Shown: piece after piece, positions 35,504 to 45,291 of the stretch
How positions within the stretch are numbered: the stretch's first letter is position 1
How the letters are laid out: the number at the start of each line of letters is the position of its first letter
Source of the DNA: Ensifer canadensis
Lineage (GTDB): Bacteria; Pseudomonadota; Alphaproteobacteria; Rhizobiales; Rhizobiaceae
Assembly: GCF_017488845.2 (NCBI RefSeq)
Contig: NZ_CP083370.1
Span: 3,473,501-3,537,500, forward strand
Direction of reading: 5' to 3'
Length of the DNA stretch: 64,000 bases
The notes under the pieces: generated by a model
Databases searched by the model: none
Told to the model about the DNA's origin: nothing
Seen by the model: only the letters and a program-made list of their open reading frames with translations
Program-made: the position numbers and the translations under genes

Positions 35504-36517
35504 ATGCCGAAGGTCAATCCTTATTATCGGGGGCCCGCCTCCGACCACTTCGACGGAACGCGGTTCTTCAACCCCAATGGCCGGCAGCCGCGGGGCATGG
35601 GCGACCTTCTGCGCTGGCAGCTCGGTCGAGGCAAGGTGAGGTGGCCGACGCATTATCCAAGCCCGTTTCAGCAGGCAAAGCCGGATCTGAGCATCGAGGC
35701 CGACCGCCTGCGGGTGACGATGATCGGCCACGCGAGCCTTTTGATCCAGGTGCATGGCTTCAACATACTGACCGACCCGGTCTGGGCACACAGGGTGAGC
35801 CCGTTTTCCTTCGTCGGCCCAGCACGGCGCAATGCGCCAGGCATCGAGATGGACGATCTGCCGCCGATCGACCTCGTGCTCGTCACCCACAACCACTACG
35901 ACCATCTCGATCTCGATACGCTGGCAGCCCTCAACGAAGAGCACAGTCCGCTGATCGTCACGCCGCTCGGCAACGACACAATCATCCGCCGCGCCGTGCC
36001 GGACGCGACCATATCCGTTCTCGACTGGGGCGACCGGCTGGACCTTGAAGACGAACTGGTGATCCATGCCGAGCCCTGCCATCACTGGTCGGCGCGCGGC
36101 TCCGGCGATCGCCGCATGGCGCTCTGGGCGGCCTTCGTCATCGAAACCCCTGTTGGCAAGATTTACCACGTCGGCGACACCGGCTTTCACGGCGGCATCA
36201 ACTATCGCGCCGCCCGCGAAAAACATGGCGGCTTCCGCCTCGCCAACCTGCCCTTCGGCGCCTACGAGCCGCGCTGGTTCATGCAGGATCATCACCAGAA
36301 CCCGGAAGAGGCGGTGCAGGGCATGATCGACTGCGCCGCCGACCACGTGGCTGGGCACCACTGGGGAACCTTCCGCTTGACCGATGAAGGCGTCGATGCA
36401 CCGGTCAAGGCGCTCGAACAGGCGCTTGACGAGGCCGAGATTGCCCGCACGCGCTTCAGGGCCATGCGCCCGGGCGAAATCTTCGATGTGCCGCCTTCGT
36501 CGTCGACGCGCCAATGA
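35504..36517 (+). CDS. MBL-fold hydrolase (NAPE-PLD-like)
   Basis: A 337-residue metallo-beta-lactamase-fold enzyme. The zinc motif is VTHNHYDHLD (HxHxDH) near residues 125-134, with later metal ligands in HHWSARG and HVGDTGFHGG, and a terminal His in AGHHWGTFRL. The N terminus NPYYRGPASDHFDGTRFFNP is typical of N-acyl-phosphatidylethanolamine phospholipase D-like hydrolases, but the bacterial substrate is not known. The neighbouring MarR-like gene may control it. Confidence 0.88.
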   Translation: MPKVNPYYRGPASDHFDGTRFFNPNGRQPRGMGDLLRWQLGRGKVRWPTHYPSPFQQAKPDLSIEADRLRVTMIGHASLLIQVHGFNILTDPVWAHRVSPFSFVGPARRNAPGIEMDDLPPIDLVLVTHNHYDHLDLDTLAALNEEHSPLIVTPLGNDTIIRRAVPDATISVLDWGDRLDLEDELVIHAEPCHHWSARGSGDRRMALWAAFVIETPVGKIYHVGDTGFHGGINYRAAREKHGGFRLANLPFGAYEPRWFMQDHHQNPEEAVQGMIDCAADHVAGHHWGTFRLTDEGVDAPVKALEQALDEAEIARTRFRAMRPGEIFDVPPSSSTRQ

Positions 36518-36623
36518 AGCCGGCACTGGGAAGCCGGCACTGGTAATTTCCGGGCTTTTCCGCCATATACAGCCCAAATGAAGGGTGCCTCCGCTTGGCG
36601 AGGCTGGTTTGGACAATCGCGAC

Positions 36624-37529
36624 ATGGTCGACAACGTGCAATTTGCCAGAATGAACGGGCTTGGAAACAAGATCCTGGTCGTCGACATGCGCGGCCGCCG
36701 CGACCGCGTGACGCCGCAGGCTGCCATATCGCTCAACGCCGATCCGGCCACCGCCTTCGACCAGATCATGGCGATCCACGATCCGAAGGCCGCCGGCACC
36801 GACGCGTGGATCGATATCGTCAATTCCGACGGCTCGATGGCCCAGGCCTGCGGTAACGGCACGCGCTGCGTCGTCCAGGCGCTTGCCGCCGAAACCGGTA
36901 AGAAGGCCTTTCTCTTCCATACGGTTGCTGGCCTGCTCGAAGCCAAGGAGCACGACGACGGCACGATCTCCGTCGACATGGGAAGCCCGCGCTTCGGCTG
37001 GGACGAAATCCCGCTGTCGGAAGAGTTTCACGACACGCGCCGGATCGAGCTGCAGATCGGCCCGATCGACAATCCCGTGCTGCATTCGCCGTCGGTTGCC
37101 TCGATGGGCAATCCGCACGCGATCTTCTGGGTCGACAACGACGTCTGGTCCTATGACCTCGAACGCTTCGGGCCGCTGCTCGAAAACCACCCGATGTTCC
37201 CGGAGCGGGCCAACATCTCGATTGCGCGCGTGCTTTCGCGAAATGAACTGGACCTCAGAACCTGGGAACGCGGGGCCGGCCTGACGCTTGCCTGCGGTTC
37301 TGCTGCCTGTGCTGCGGCCGTCAGCGCCGCCCGGACCGACCGCACCGACCGCAGGGTGATCGTCAACGTGCCCGGTGGCCCACTGTCGATCGAGTGGCGT
37401 GAAGCGGACGACCATGTCGTCATGACCGGCCCGGCCGAATGGGAATGGTCGGGAACCGTCGACCCTGCGACCGGCGCCTGGCAGCGCGATGAAACCCAAC
37501 CGGGAACCGCCGAGGCCCGGGCGCTTTGA
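36624..37529 (+). CDS. dapF: Diaminopimelate epimerase
   Basis: A 301-residue enzyme converting LL- to meso-diaminopimelate for lysine and peptidoglycan. The two catalytic cysteines are C76 (ACGNGTR) and C224 (LACGSAAC). [15 protein letters not shown] is the usual N-terminal strand. ATG 36624 gives the right start; the frame is open from 36585. The next gene, mtaB, begins one base before its stop codon, which implies coupling. Confidence 0.96.
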   Translation: MVDNVQFARMNGLGNKILVVDMRGRRDRVTPQAAISLNADPATAFDQIMAIHDPKAAGTDAWIDIVNSDGSMAQACGNGTRCVVQALAAETGKKAFLFHTVAGLLEAKEHDDGTISVDMGSPRFGWDEIPLSEEFHDTRRIELQIGPIDNPVLHSPSVASMGNPHAIFWVDNDVWSYDLERFGPLLENHPMFPERANISIARVLSRNELDLRTWERGAGLTLACGSAACAAAVSAARTDRTDRRVIVNVPGGPLSIEWREADDHVVMTGPAEWEWSGTVDPATGAWQRDETQPGTAEARAL

Positions 37530-38800
37530 GCGGCGTCGAGGTCATAACCTTCGGCTGCCGTCTCAATACCTACGAATCCGAAGTGATGCGGGCGGAAGCC
37601 GAAAAGGCGGGGTTGAACAACGCCATCCTCGTCAACACCTGTGCGGTGACCGGCGAGGCCGTGCGCCAGGCGCGCCAGGCGATCCGCCGCGCCCGCCGCG
37701 ACAACCCGCATGCCCGCATCATTGTCACCGGCTGCGCCGCCCAGACGGAGAAGGAAACCTTCGCCGGTATGGCCGAGGTCGACGCCGTGCTCGGCAACGA
37801 GGAGAAGCTGAAAAGCGCCTCCTACCGATCGCTGCCCGATTTCGGCGTCTCGGCGGAAGAAAAGCTGCGCGTCAACGACATCATGAGCGTGCGGGCCACA
37901 GCACCACAGATGGTCAAGCATATCGACGGTCACGTACGCGCCTTCATCCAGGTGCAGAACGGCTGCGATCACCGCTGTACCTTCTGCATCATCCCTTATG
38001 GACGCGGCAATTCCCGCTCGGTACCGATGGGTGCGGTGGTCGACCAGGCACGCAGGCTCGTCGAGGGCGGCTACAGCGAGATCGTGCTCACCGGCGTCGA
38101 TGCGACGAGCTACGGCGCCGATCTGCCGGGAACCCCGACGCTGGGACTGTTGGCAAAGACGCTTCTCAAACAGGTGCCGGATATCCGCCGCCTGCGCCTT
38201 TCCTCGATCGACGGCATCGAGGCCGACGGCCATCTGTTCGATTTGATTGCCGACGAAGCGCGCTTCATGCCGCATCTGCATCTGTCGCTGCAGCATGGCG
38301 ACGACATGATCCTGAAGCGCATGAAACGTCGCCATTCGAGCGCCGACGCCCTCGCCTTCACGGACAAGGTCCGGCGCTTGCGCCCCGATATCAGTCTCGG
38401 CGCCGACATGATCGCCGGCTTCCCGACGGAAACCGAAGAGATGTTTGAAAATGCCGTGCGGCTTGCCAAGGATTGCGGCATCGCCCATCTGCACGTCTTT
38501 CCCTATAGCCCCCGTCCCGGCACGCCGGCAGCGCGTATGCCGCAGCTTGACCGGGCGCTGGTCAAGGATCGCGCCGCCCGCCTTCGCGCGACGGGCGCGG
38601 CCCTTTATGCCCGCCATCTCGAAGGCATGGTCGGCAGCGCGCAGACGCTGCTGGTCGAAAACAACGGCCTCGCTCACACCGAAAACTTCACGCTCGTCGA
38701 CGCCGCCGGCCTCAAACCCCGTGCGCTTGTGCCGGTCACGATCACCGGCCACAATGGCAAGCATCTGACGATGCAGGTAAAACAGATGGCTGCGGCCTGA
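37526..38800 (+). CDS. mtaB: tRNA t6A37 methylthiotransferase MtaB
   Basis: A 424-residue radical-SAM enzyme that makes ms2t6A37 in tRNA. The UPF0004 domain binds one cluster ([28 protein letters not shown]). The radical-SAM motif CDHRCTFC (C-x3-C-x2-C) follows IQVQNG near residue 145, and a TRAM-like tail closes the protein ([11 protein letters not shown] onward). The start is TTG 37526, overlapping the dapF TGA; no ATG fits better because the conserved GCRLN motif begins at residue 10. Confidence 0.94.
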   Translation: MSGVEVITFGCRLNTYESEVMRAEAEKAGLNNAILVNTCAVTGEAVRQARQAIRRARRDNPHARIIVTGCAAQTEKETFAGMAEVDAVLGNEEKLKSASYRSLPDFGVSAEEKLRVNDIMSVRATAPQMVKHIDGHVRAFIQVQNGCDHRCTFCIIPYGRGNSRSVPMGAVVDQARRLVEGGYSEIVLTGVDATSYGADLPGTPTLGLLAKTLLKQVPDIRRLRLSSIDGIEADGHLFDLIADEARFMPHLHLSLQHGDDMILKRMKRRHSSADALAFTDKVRRLRPDISLGADMIAGFPTETEEMFENAVRLAKDCGIAHLHVFPYSPRPGTPAARMPQLDRALVKDRAARLRATGAALYARHLEGMVGSAQTLLVENNGLAHTENFTLVDAAGLKPRALVPVTITGHNGKHLTMQVKQMAAA

Positions 38801-38818
38801 CTCATGCGGAATCCCTGA

Positions 38819-40510
38819 ATGGCAATCGGTTTCATCAAGAAGATCTTCTCCTTCGGCAAGGGCACTGTCGAGGAAACCAAGCCGCAGGATGCCGCGCCGG
38901 AAGCGGACGTCGCAGCAGCGGTACCGGCCGAAGTGCCGCCGGCGCCGGAGCCCGTTATCCCCGAGGCGATCGCCCCGGTCGACGTAGAAATCGACGAGCC
39001 CGTTGCCGAGCAGTCCGCGGCCGAAGAAGCCTCTGAAGAACTGCTTGAGCCGCTGTCTGATATCGAAGCCCTGCCGCTTGCCGTCGAGGACCCGATCCTG
39101 CCGGCCGAGATCGAGACCGCGGGCGGACCGGCATCGGACGAGGCGCGCAACGACGAGAATACCTCTGTCAGCGAAGACGCGGTCGTGCCCGTGGATGCAG
39201 CGGCAGAACAGGGAGAACTGTCGCCCACAACGCAAGAGGCGCTTGAGGCCTACGCCGCGCTTCAGGAAACAGCACCGGAAGAGCCGCCTGTCGAGCCAGA
39301 GGATCTGGCCGAGCAGGAGGAAATCGCAGCCGTCGAAGATCAGCCGATCGGCGACGATGCGAGCGATGAACTGGCTGCAGATGCGGCACCTGTCGAGGAT
39401 GTCGTCGAACAAGACGACAGTGTTTTCGAGGCGCCAGTTTCAGAGGCAGCGGTCCCCGAGGAGCCGGTCCTCGGAACGCCGCTGCCCGAAGCACCTGCCC
39501 CCGAAGCTGTTATTGCCGCCAGCCTGCCGAAGGGTTTTGCCAGCGCTGCCGAGCGCGCGCAGGAAGAGCCCGTTGCCGCGCCACAGCCCAAGCTTACCTG
39601 GTATCAGCGCCTGCGCCGCGGGCTTGCCCGCACCTCGTCGCAACTGACCGGCCAGATCGCCAGCCTCTTTACCAAGCGCAAGCTCGACGAGGCGACGCTG
39701 CAGGACCTGGAGGATCTGCTGATCCAGGCCGATCTCGGCGTCGAGACTGCCATGCGCATCACCGATACGCTCGCCTCCGAGCGCTACGGCAAGGACGTGT
39801 CCGGCGAGGACGTGTCGCGGATCATGGCCGGCGAAATCACCAAGGTGCTTTCGCCCGTCGCCAAGCCGCTGGAACTCGACCTCAGCCACAAGCCGCATGT
39901 CATCCTGGTCGTCGGCGTCAACGGCACGGGCAAGACCACGACGATCGGCAAGCTCGCGGCCAAGTTGTCGGGCGCCGGCCTCAAGGTGATGCTCGCCGCC
40001 GGCGACACCTTCCGCGCCGCCGCCATCGAGCAGCTGAAGATCTGGGCCGATCGCACCAAGTCCGACATCGTTTCATCGAAGCTCGGCGCCGATGCCGCCG
40101 GCCTTGCTTATGAGGCCTTCCAGCAGGCGCGCGAAAAGAAGGCCGACGTGCTGATCATCGACACCGCGGGTCGGCTGCAGAACAAGGCCGAGCTGATGGC
40201 CGAACTGGAAAAGATCGTGCGCGTGCTCGGCAAGCTCGACCCGGACGCACCGCACACGGTGCTGCAGACGCTTGACGCCACCACCGGCCAGAACGCGCTG
40301 CAGCAGGTGGAGATCTTCCGCAACGTCGCCGGCGTCAGCGGGCTGATCATGACCAAGCTCGACGGCACGGCCCGCGGCGGCATTCTCGTCGCCATCTCCG
40401 CCAAGCACAAGCTGCCGGTCTATTTCATCGGCGTCGGCGAAGGCATCGACGATCTCGAACCATTCGAGGCCAAGGATTTCGCCGAGGCGATCGCGGGCGT
40501 CGCCGCGTGA
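38819..40510 (+). CDS. ftsY: Signal recognition particle receptor FtsY
   Basis: A 563-residue SRP receptor GTPase. Residues 1-12 (MAIGFIKKIFSF) form a short amphipathic membrane-targeting helix. Residues about 20-255 are an unusually long Glu/Pro/Ala-rich acidic A region. The NG domain follows from LTWYQRLRRGL, with G motifs VGVNGTGKTTTIGK, DTFRAAAIEQL, LIIDTAGR and TKLDGTARGG. It partners Ffh encoded at 33026-34588. The gene is 18 bases after mtaB. Confidence 0.97.
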   Translation: MAIGFIKKIFSFGKGTVEETKPQDAAPEADVAAAVPAEVPPAPEPVIPEAIAPVDVEIDEPVAEQSAAEEASEELLEPLSDIEALPLAVEDPILPAEIETAGGPASDEARNDENTSVSEDAVVPVDAAAEQGELSPTTQEALEAYAALQETAPEEPPVEPEDLAEQEEIAAVEDQPIGDDASDELAADAAPVEDVVEQDDSVFEAPVSEAAVPEEPVLGTPLPEAPAPEAVIAASLPKGFASAAERAQEEPVAAPQPKLTWYQRLRRGLARTSSQLTGQIASLFTKRKLDEATLQDLEDLLIQADLGVETAMRITDTLASERYGKDVSGEDVSRIMAGEITKVLSPVAKPLELDLSHKPHVILVVGVNGTGKTTTIGKLAAKLSGAGLKVMLAAGDTFRAAAIEQLKIWADRTKSDIVSSKLGADAAGLAYEAFQQAREKKADVLIIDTAGRLQNKAELMAELEKIVRVLGKLDPDAPHTVLQTLDATTGQNALQQVEIFRNVAGVSGLIMTKLDGTARGGILVAISAKHKLPVYFIGVGEGIDDLEPFEAKDFAEAIAGVAA

Positions 40511-40584
40511 CGGCGGATGTCCGCCACGTCTTGTTCGAGGCAATGCGCCATAAGAGGCAATCTTTGATCGGCAGCATGATTTGC

Positions 40585-40608
40585 CCGTAAATCGGTTCCG
40601 ATTTACGG
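40585..40608. repeat. Perfect palindrome related to hairpin I of the repeat family
   Basis: CCGTAAATCGG-TT-CCGATTTACGG, 11-bp perfect arms. It resembles hairpin I (CTTAAATCG/CGATTTAAG) of the longer elements without the second hairpin. It lies between ftsY and ispZ. Confidence 0.8.
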
Positions 40609-40708
40609 AAATGTCCGGTGGCGTTTGCGCAAGCCGGCTGCCTTGATATGGTTTTGCCGCAAAGCTGGTGTTATGAGCGGCAGGCACATGCAAAAACAGG
40701 ATCCCGAA

Positions 40709-41341
40709 ATGTCGACGATCGAGGCTACCAAGCCGCAGAAGGAAGTCAGCCCGCTGTTGAAGCTGGTGCTGGAGCTCGGACCCCTGATGGTCTTCTTCTT
40801 CGCCAATTCCCGCGGCGAGTGGCTGGCCGGACATTTCCCGACGCTCTCCGAACTCGGCGGCCCGATCTTCATCGCGACCGGCCTGTTCATGGCCGCCACC
40901 GCGATTGCGCTCGTGGTCTCCTGGATGCTGACGCGCACGCTGCCTATGATGCCACTGATCTCCGGCATCGTCGTCTTCGTCTTCGGCGCGCTGACCCTCT
41001 GGCTGCAGAACGATACCTTCATCAAGATGAAACCGACGATCGTCAACACGCTGTTCGGCACGATCCTGCTCGGCGGGCTTCTCTTCGGCAAGTCGTTGCT
41101 CGGCTACGTCTTCCACTCCGCCTTCAAGCTCGATGAAGACGGCTGGCGCAAGCTGACGGTGCGGTGGGGCATTTTCTTCCTGGTGCTGGCCGTACTCAAC
41201 GAGGTCATCTGGCGTTCGTTCTCCACCGATTTCTGGGTGGCGTTCAAGGTCTGGGGCACGATGCCCATCACCATCCTGTTTACACTGGCGCAAATGCCGT
41301 TGATCATGAAGCATTCGCTGGATCAGGATAGCGCCAAGTGA
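40709..41341 (+). CDS. Inner-membrane septation protein (IspZ/YciB family)
   Basis: A 210-residue inner-membrane protein with five or six hydrophobic helices. Family marks are [14 protein letters not shown] near residue 22, [41 protein letters not shown] and [20 protein letters not shown]. The family (YciB/IspA) is linked to septation and envelope integrity. ATG 40709 is chosen for conservation; ATGs at 40688 and 40673 are alternatives. The stop overlaps the next gene by 4 bases. Confidence 0.93.
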   Translation: MSTIEATKPQKEVSPLLKLVLELGPLMVFFFANSRGEWLAGHFPTLSELGGPIFIATGLFMAATAIALVVSWMLTRTLPMMPLISGIVVFVFGALTLWLQNDTFIKMKPTIVNTLFGTILLGGLLFGKSLLGYVFHSAFKLDEDGWRKLTVRWGIFFLVLAVLNEVIWRSFSTDFWVAFKVWGTMPITILFTLAQMPLIMKHSLDQDSAK

Positions 41342-41931
41342 GCACAGCCATCGACGGCAATGACAGTCAGAACCGGCGGGCGCTGCTCTGGTTCGTGGCC
41401 TGTGTCGGCGTTCTCGCGATCCAGGTCATCACCCAGCATCTGATGGGTCGCATCTGGATCTGCGACTGCGGCTACGTCAAAATCTTCGAACCCGTCGTCA
41501 AATCGAGCGGCAATTCCCAGCACATTGCTGACTGGTACACGCCGTCGCACATCATCCACGGCTTCCTGTTCTATGGCCTCGGCCACCTGCTTCTGCGCGG
41601 CAAGCCACTGACCGCCAAGCTGTTCCTGGCGATGGTCATCGAATCCGCCTGGGAGATCGCCGAAAACACCCCAATGGTGATCGACCGCTACCGCTCGGCG
41701 ACGATCTCGCTCGACTATTTCGGCGACAGCATCCTCAATTCGACGATGGACACGCTGGCCATGGTCGCCGGCTTCCTGTTTGCCGCCCGCATGCCCGTCT
41801 GGCTGACCGTTTTGATCGCCATCGGCTTCGAACTCTTCACCGGCTGGCTGATCCGCGACAACCTCACCCTCAATGTGCTGATGCTGGTCTGGCCGCTGGA
41901 TGCAATTCGCGAGTGGCAGGCGGCGATTTAA
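41338..41931 (+). CDS. DUF2585 membrane protein (UPF0314)
   Basis: A 197-residue membrane protein of a family largely confined to Rhizobiales. It has four or five hydrophobic segments and conserved stretches such as [39 protein letters not shown] and [38 protein letters not shown]. The function is unknown. It starts with GTG in GTGA overlap with the IspZ stop, so the two are translationally coupled; a shared envelope role is inferred only from this. Confidence 0.88.
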   Translation: MSTAIDGNDSQNRRALLWFVACVGVLAIQVITQHLMGRIWICDCGYVKIFEPVVKSSGNSQHIADWYTPSHIIHGFLFYGLGHLLLRGKPLTAKLFLAMVIESAWEIAENTPMVIDRYRSATISLDYFGDSILNSTMDTLAMVAGFLFAARMPVWLTVLIAIGFELFTGWLIRDNLTLNVLMLVWPLDAIREWQAAI

Positions 41932-41989
41932 GGCGGCGGTTCGCTCATCCCCGCCCCCGGAAAGTTGGCTGGAGGCGAACAATCAACCT

Positions 41990-42153
41990 CCTTCATCCCT
42001 GTGCTTGTCACAGGGATCCAGCAGCGCCGCGTCGGCGGCGCGCGAGACTCCGCCCTGACTGCAAGGCGAACTTTCTTGGAAAATTAAGCAGCCCATGGTC
42101 ATTCACGGTGCGGACGCACCGTGGCTGGATCCCTGTGACGAGCACAGGATGAG
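41990..42153. repeat. Long inverted repeat around a 100-base centre
   Basis: Left arm 41990-42022 contains TGTGCTTGTCACAGGGATCC; right arm 42123-42153 is nearly its inverse (GGATCCCTGTGACGAGCACA). The centre holds a CACGGTGCG-GA-CGCACCGTG hairpin at 42104-42123. It lies between the DUF2585 gene and convergent ccmG. The arm sequence looks like a common rhizobial intergenic repeat. Confidence 0.8.
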
Positions 42154-42215
42154 GCGCGAATCGTAGCCGTTGCACGAAACGTTACGAGGTCAATTGCGGA
42201 CTTGGCCTGAACCGC

Positions 42216-42824
42216 TCAAGAACCAGCGGCAGCCTTCTCGATCGCCGGCATCAGCCCTTCCTTCACGCTCTTCTCGTCGAACGGACCGACGCGCTTGTAA
42301 AGGATCGTGCCGTCGGCGCCGACGAGATAGGATTCGGGAATACCGTAGACGCCCCAGTCGATCGCCGCCTTGCCGCGCGGATCAACACCGACGGCTGCAA
42401 AGGGATTGCCGAGTTCGCCCAGGAACCGGAGGGCGTTTTCGTTCTGGTCCTTGTAGTTGATGCCGACGACCGTCAGACGCTCGTCCTTCGACAGTTCGAG
42501 AATGAACGGATGCTCCTGCCGGCACGGCACACACCAGGAAGCCCAGACATTGACCAGCGTCAGCTTGCCCTTGATGGCAGCGTCGGTCAGCGCCGGCATC
42601 GGCTGGCCGTCCCGGGTCGCGCCTTCGAGCGGCGACATGTCGAGCATCGGCGCCTTGGTGCCGATCAGCGCCGAGGGGATTTCGCTGACATCCTTGCCGG
42701 AATTGAGCTGGCTCCAGAAGATGGCGGCAAGCGCCGCGAAGATCGCCAGCGGCAGCAGCGCAAGGCCGACACGCAGGGCTCCGGGCTTGCGCTCCTCGCT
42801 ACCGGGTGCGGGGCTGCTTGTCAT
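42216..42824 (-). CDS. ccmG: Thiol:disulfide interchange protein CcmG/DsbE
   Basis: A 202-residue membrane-anchored thioredoxin that reduces apocytochrome c (or CcmH) before haem attachment. A hydrophobic anchor lies at about residues 18-38, and the active site is WCVPC (C98, C101) in NVWASWCVPCRQEHP. GIPESYLVGADGTI is the CcmG-specific GVxGxPE-type loop. It is last in ccmC-ccmD-ccmG, overlapping ccmD by 4 bases. The rhizobial name cycY is used for some orthologues. Confidence 0.94.
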   Translation of the reverse strand: MTSSPAPGSEERKPGALRVGLALLPLAIFAALAAIFWSQLNSGKDVSEIPSALIGTKAPMLDMSPLEGATRDGQPMPALTDAAIKGKLTLVNVWASWCVPCRQEHPFILELSKDERLTVVGINYKDQNENALRFLGELGNPFAAVGVDPRGKAAIDWGVYGIPESYLVGADGTILYKRVGPFDEKSVKEGLMPAIEKAAAGS

Positions 42825-42997
42825 CGCGGCTCTCCGGTTGCTGCTTCCGCCGAACGCCGGCGTACCCCTGCCGCTTCGAGTTCGCGCAGCTCACGCTGGC
42901 GCGCGCGCCCGTCGGCGATCACCCAGAGACAGAGGCCGACGACGGTCAGCGTCGCGATCCCGTAGCTGGCAAAAACATAGGCAGCGTGGCTCATCAT
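42821..42997 (-). CDS. ccmD: Haem exporter protein CcmD
   Basis: A 58-residue single-pass membrane protein of cytochrome c maturation that helps release holo-CcmE from CcmABC. The translation begins MMSHAAYVFASYGIAT, then a hydrophobic helix (VVGLCLWVIA) and a basic tail RARQRELRELE, exactly the CcmD pattern. It overlaps the ccmG start (ATGA) and begins 5 bases after the ccmC stop. The first of two adjacent ATGs is used; the second (42994) is equally possible. Confidence 0.9.
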   Translation of the reverse strand: MMSHAAYVFASYGIATLTVVGLCLWVIADGRARQRELRELEAAGVRRRSAEAATGEPR

Positions 42998-43002
42998 TTG
43001 GA

Positions 43003-43764
43003 TCAGACCTCCCGGCCGGCACTTCGGGCCGCCAGACGGCGAAGCGACGTCACACGCCGGCGCCAGATCTCGTTGCGCATGGCGGCGATGTGCAGCGTGA
43101 AGAACAGAAGCGTGAAGGCGATGGCCATGACGACGAGCGGGCGGAGAAACTCCGGGTCGATCGTCGGGCCATCAAGCCTGAGTACGCTCGCCGGCTGATG
43201 CAGCGTGTTCCACCATTCGACCGAAAACTTGATGATCGGAATGTTGACGAAGCCGACCAGCACCAGCACGGCCGAGACGCGCGACGAACGCGCCGGGTCG
43301 TCGATGGCGCGGTTGAGCGCCATCAGCCCGAGATACATCAGAAACAGCACGAAGACCGACGTCAGTCGTGCATCCCAAACCCACCAGGCGCCCCACATCG
43401 GTTTGCCCCACAGCGAGCCGGTGACGAGCGCCAGGAAGGTGAAACAGGCGCCGATCGGCGCTGCGGCCCGCGACGACACGTCGGCCAGCGGATGCCGCCA
43501 GACGAGCGTGCCAATGGCAGCGAGCGCCATCACCGAGTAACACATCATCGACAGCCAGGCGGCCGGCACATGCACATACATGATGCGCACCGTCTCGCCT
43601 TGCTGATAGTCGCCTTCCGTCGTGAACGACAGCCAGAGGCCGAGGACGAAGAAAAGCGCCGTCAGCGCCGCAAACCACGGCAGGACGCGATCGGCCAGCG
43701 CCAGAAACCGCGTCGGGTTGGCGAGATCGCTGAATTTGCGGATAGCAAGGCTGTTTTCGCTCAT
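43003..43764 (-). CDS. ccmC: Haem exporter/ligase component CcmC
   Basis: A 253-residue six-helix membrane protein that presents haem to CcmE. The tryptophan-rich haem motif is WGAWWVWDARLTS (about residues 123-135), and conserved haem-ligand His residues lie in YVHVPAAW and in the WWNTLHQPAS loop. It is separated from ccmB by a 177-base gap that has a FixK/FNR-like box 36 bases before the start. ccmD and ccmG follow immediately. Confidence 0.95.
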   Translation of the reverse strand: MSENSLAIRKFSDLANPTRFLALADRVLPWFAALTALFFVLGLWLSFTTEGDYQQGETVRIMYVHVPAAWLSMMCYSVMALAAIGTLVWRHPLADVSSRAAAPIGACFTFLALVTGSLWGKPMWGAWWVWDARLTSVFVLFLMYLGLMALNRAIDDPARSSRVSAVLVLVGFVNIPIIKFSVEWWNTLHQPASVLRLDGPTIDPEFLRPLVVMAIAFTLLFFTLHIAAMRNEIWRRRVTSLRRLAARSAGREV

Positions 43765-43799
43765 GATGGCTCTTTAACGCCTAAGGCCCTTTGCTGCAA

Positions 43800-43813
43800 T
43801 TGATCCCCGTCAA
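43800..43813 (-). promoter_or_regulatory. FixK/FNR-type box upstream of ccmC
   Basis: TTGAT-CCCC-GTCAA fits the FNR/FixK palindrome TTGAT-N4-ATCAA with one change. It lies 36-49 bases upstream of the ccmC ATG. If activation occurs from a site centred at -41.5, transcription would start almost at the ATG, so the arrangement is unusual. Confidence 0.5.
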
Positions 43814-43941
43814 TCACGAGATCACGATGGTTCTTCTGTCGCATCAACCCAACGATCATAAACGTCATCGATTTTAACAGGTTAGAGCGGGAGACAGACG
43901 GAAAACCGCAAACAGTTTATCGGTTTCCCGCACCATCCGCG

Positions 43942-44607
43942 TCAGTCGGACGCATGGCGAAGCGCCGCGGCGGCGGCAACCGGCCCGATGACGGCAAAAA
44001 ACAGGGTGATTGCCATCAATATCATCAAGGGCGGCAGAAACGGGGCCGGGTCCTCGATCGCCGCATAGACGGCGCTGACGCCGAAGATCAGCACCGGAAT
44101 GGCAAGCGGCAGCACCAGGATCGACACCAGCAGACCACCGCGCGGCAGCGACACGGCAACGGCCGCACCGACGGCACCGATGAAGGTGATCGCCGGCGTT
44201 CCGACAAGCAGCGTCAGCATGGTGGCGCCGATTGCAAGCTCGTCCATGTTCATGAACAGGCCGAGCAGCGGTGCAGCGATCACCAGCGGCAGGCCGGTGG
44301 CGGCCCAGTGGGCCGCGCATTTGACGAACACGGTGGCGAGCAGCGGCGTTTCCTGCATCAGCATCAGATCGAGCGACCCGTCTTCGCGCTCCGCCTGGAA
44401 CAGCCGGTCGAGACCGAGCAGCGACGCGAGCAGCGCCCCGATCCACAGGATGGCAGGCCCGATCCGCGCGAGAAGATTAAGGTCAGGGCCGACACCGAAG
44501 GGGATGACGGCGACGACCGTCATGAAGAACAAAACGCCGATCATCGCGCCGCCGCCGGCGCGGATGGAAAGCTTGAGGTCGCGGAGGAAGAGCGCGATCA
44601 CCTGCAC
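43942..44607 (-). CDS. ccmB: Haem exporter membrane subunit CcmB
   Basis: A 221-residue membrane subunit of the CcmAB ABC complex, which uses ATP to release holo-CcmE from CcmC. About six hydrophobic helices; the N-terminal LFLRDLKLSIRAGGGAM and FQAEREDGSLDLMLMQETPL are family signatures. It starts with GTG 44607 (GAAAGGGGC upstream). It lies 33 bases after ccmA and is last in the ccmAB unit before the FixK-box gap. Confidence 0.95.
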   Translation of the reverse strand: MQVIALFLRDLKLSIRAGGGAMIGVLFFMTVVAVIPFGVGPDLNLLARIGPAILWIGALLASLLGLDRLFQAEREDGSLDLMLMQETPLLATVFVKCAAHWAATGLPLVIAAPLLGLFMNMDELAIGATMLTLLVGTPAITFIGAVGAAVAVSLPRGGLLVSILVLPLAIPVLIFGVSAVYAAIEDPAPFLPPLMILMAITLFFAVIGPVAAAAALRHASD

Positions 44608-44640
44608 GCCCCTTTCATCTCTTTGCCCGCGATCGCCAGA

Positions 44641-45291
44641 TTACGCGTCATGCCACATGCCTCCGCCGACGCCGGCAAAGCCGGTCATCCGCAATTCCCC
44701 AGTGCGCTCGAGCCCGAGCGGCTGATGCGTGGCCGCAACGACGATGCCGCCCTGATCCAGATGCGCGTTGACCAATCCGGCAAAAAGCCTGTCGGCACCG
44801 GCGTCGAGCGCCGCCGTCGGCTCGTCGAGGATCCAGATCGGACGGTGGGCGACAAGCAGCTTGGCCATCGCCATGCGCCTCTGCTGGCCGGCCGAAAGAT
44901 AGCCGAAGGGTAGGTGCGCGATCCCAGGAAGGCCGACGGCTTCCACCGCTTCGACCAGGTCCCTGCCCGAGCCACCGGGCGAATCACCCATGAAGTTTTT
45001 CCAGAAGGAAAGATTTTCCGCGACGGTCAGCTCGCGTTTCATCGCATTTCGGTGGCCGAGATAGTGGCTGAGCTCTGACGGATGGCGCATTTCAGGAGGG
45101 CCATTCTCAAGTTTGAGACTGCCCTTTTCAGCCATGAGAAGACCGGCCAGAACACGCAGCAAAGTCGATTTTCCCGACCCGTTCGGACCCGTCACCACAA
45201 GGGCTTCGCCGGCACTAAGAGCAAAGGAAATATCGTTAAAAATCAGATCCTCGCCTCGCCTCGCACTCAGACCTTCAGCCAGCAGGCGCAT
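44641..45291 (-). CDS. ccmA: Haem exporter ATP-binding subunit CcmA
   Basis: A 216-residue ABC ATPase of cytochrome c maturation. Walker A is GPNGSGKST (about 35-43), the signature is LSAGQQRRMAMAKLL, Walker B is IWILDEPTAALD, and the switch His lies in AATHQP. It pairs with CcmB. It is divergent from acnA across 270 bases. Confidence 0.95.
   Translation of the reverse strand: MRLLAEGLSARRGEDLIFNDISFALSAGEALVVTGPNGSGKSTLLRVLAGLLMAEKGSLKLENGPPEMRHPSELSHYLGHRNAMKRELTVAENLSFWKNFMGDSPGGSGRDLVEAVEAVGLPGIAHLPFGYLSAGQQRRMAMAKLLVAHRPIWILDEPTAALDAGADRLFAGLVNAHLDQGGIVVAATHQPLGLERTGELRMTGFAGVGGGMWHDA

Noticed and set aside
37151..39412. 753-codon open frame antisense to dapF, mtaB and ftsY
   Set aside because: It spans three well-supported genes on the other strand and has no coherent domains.
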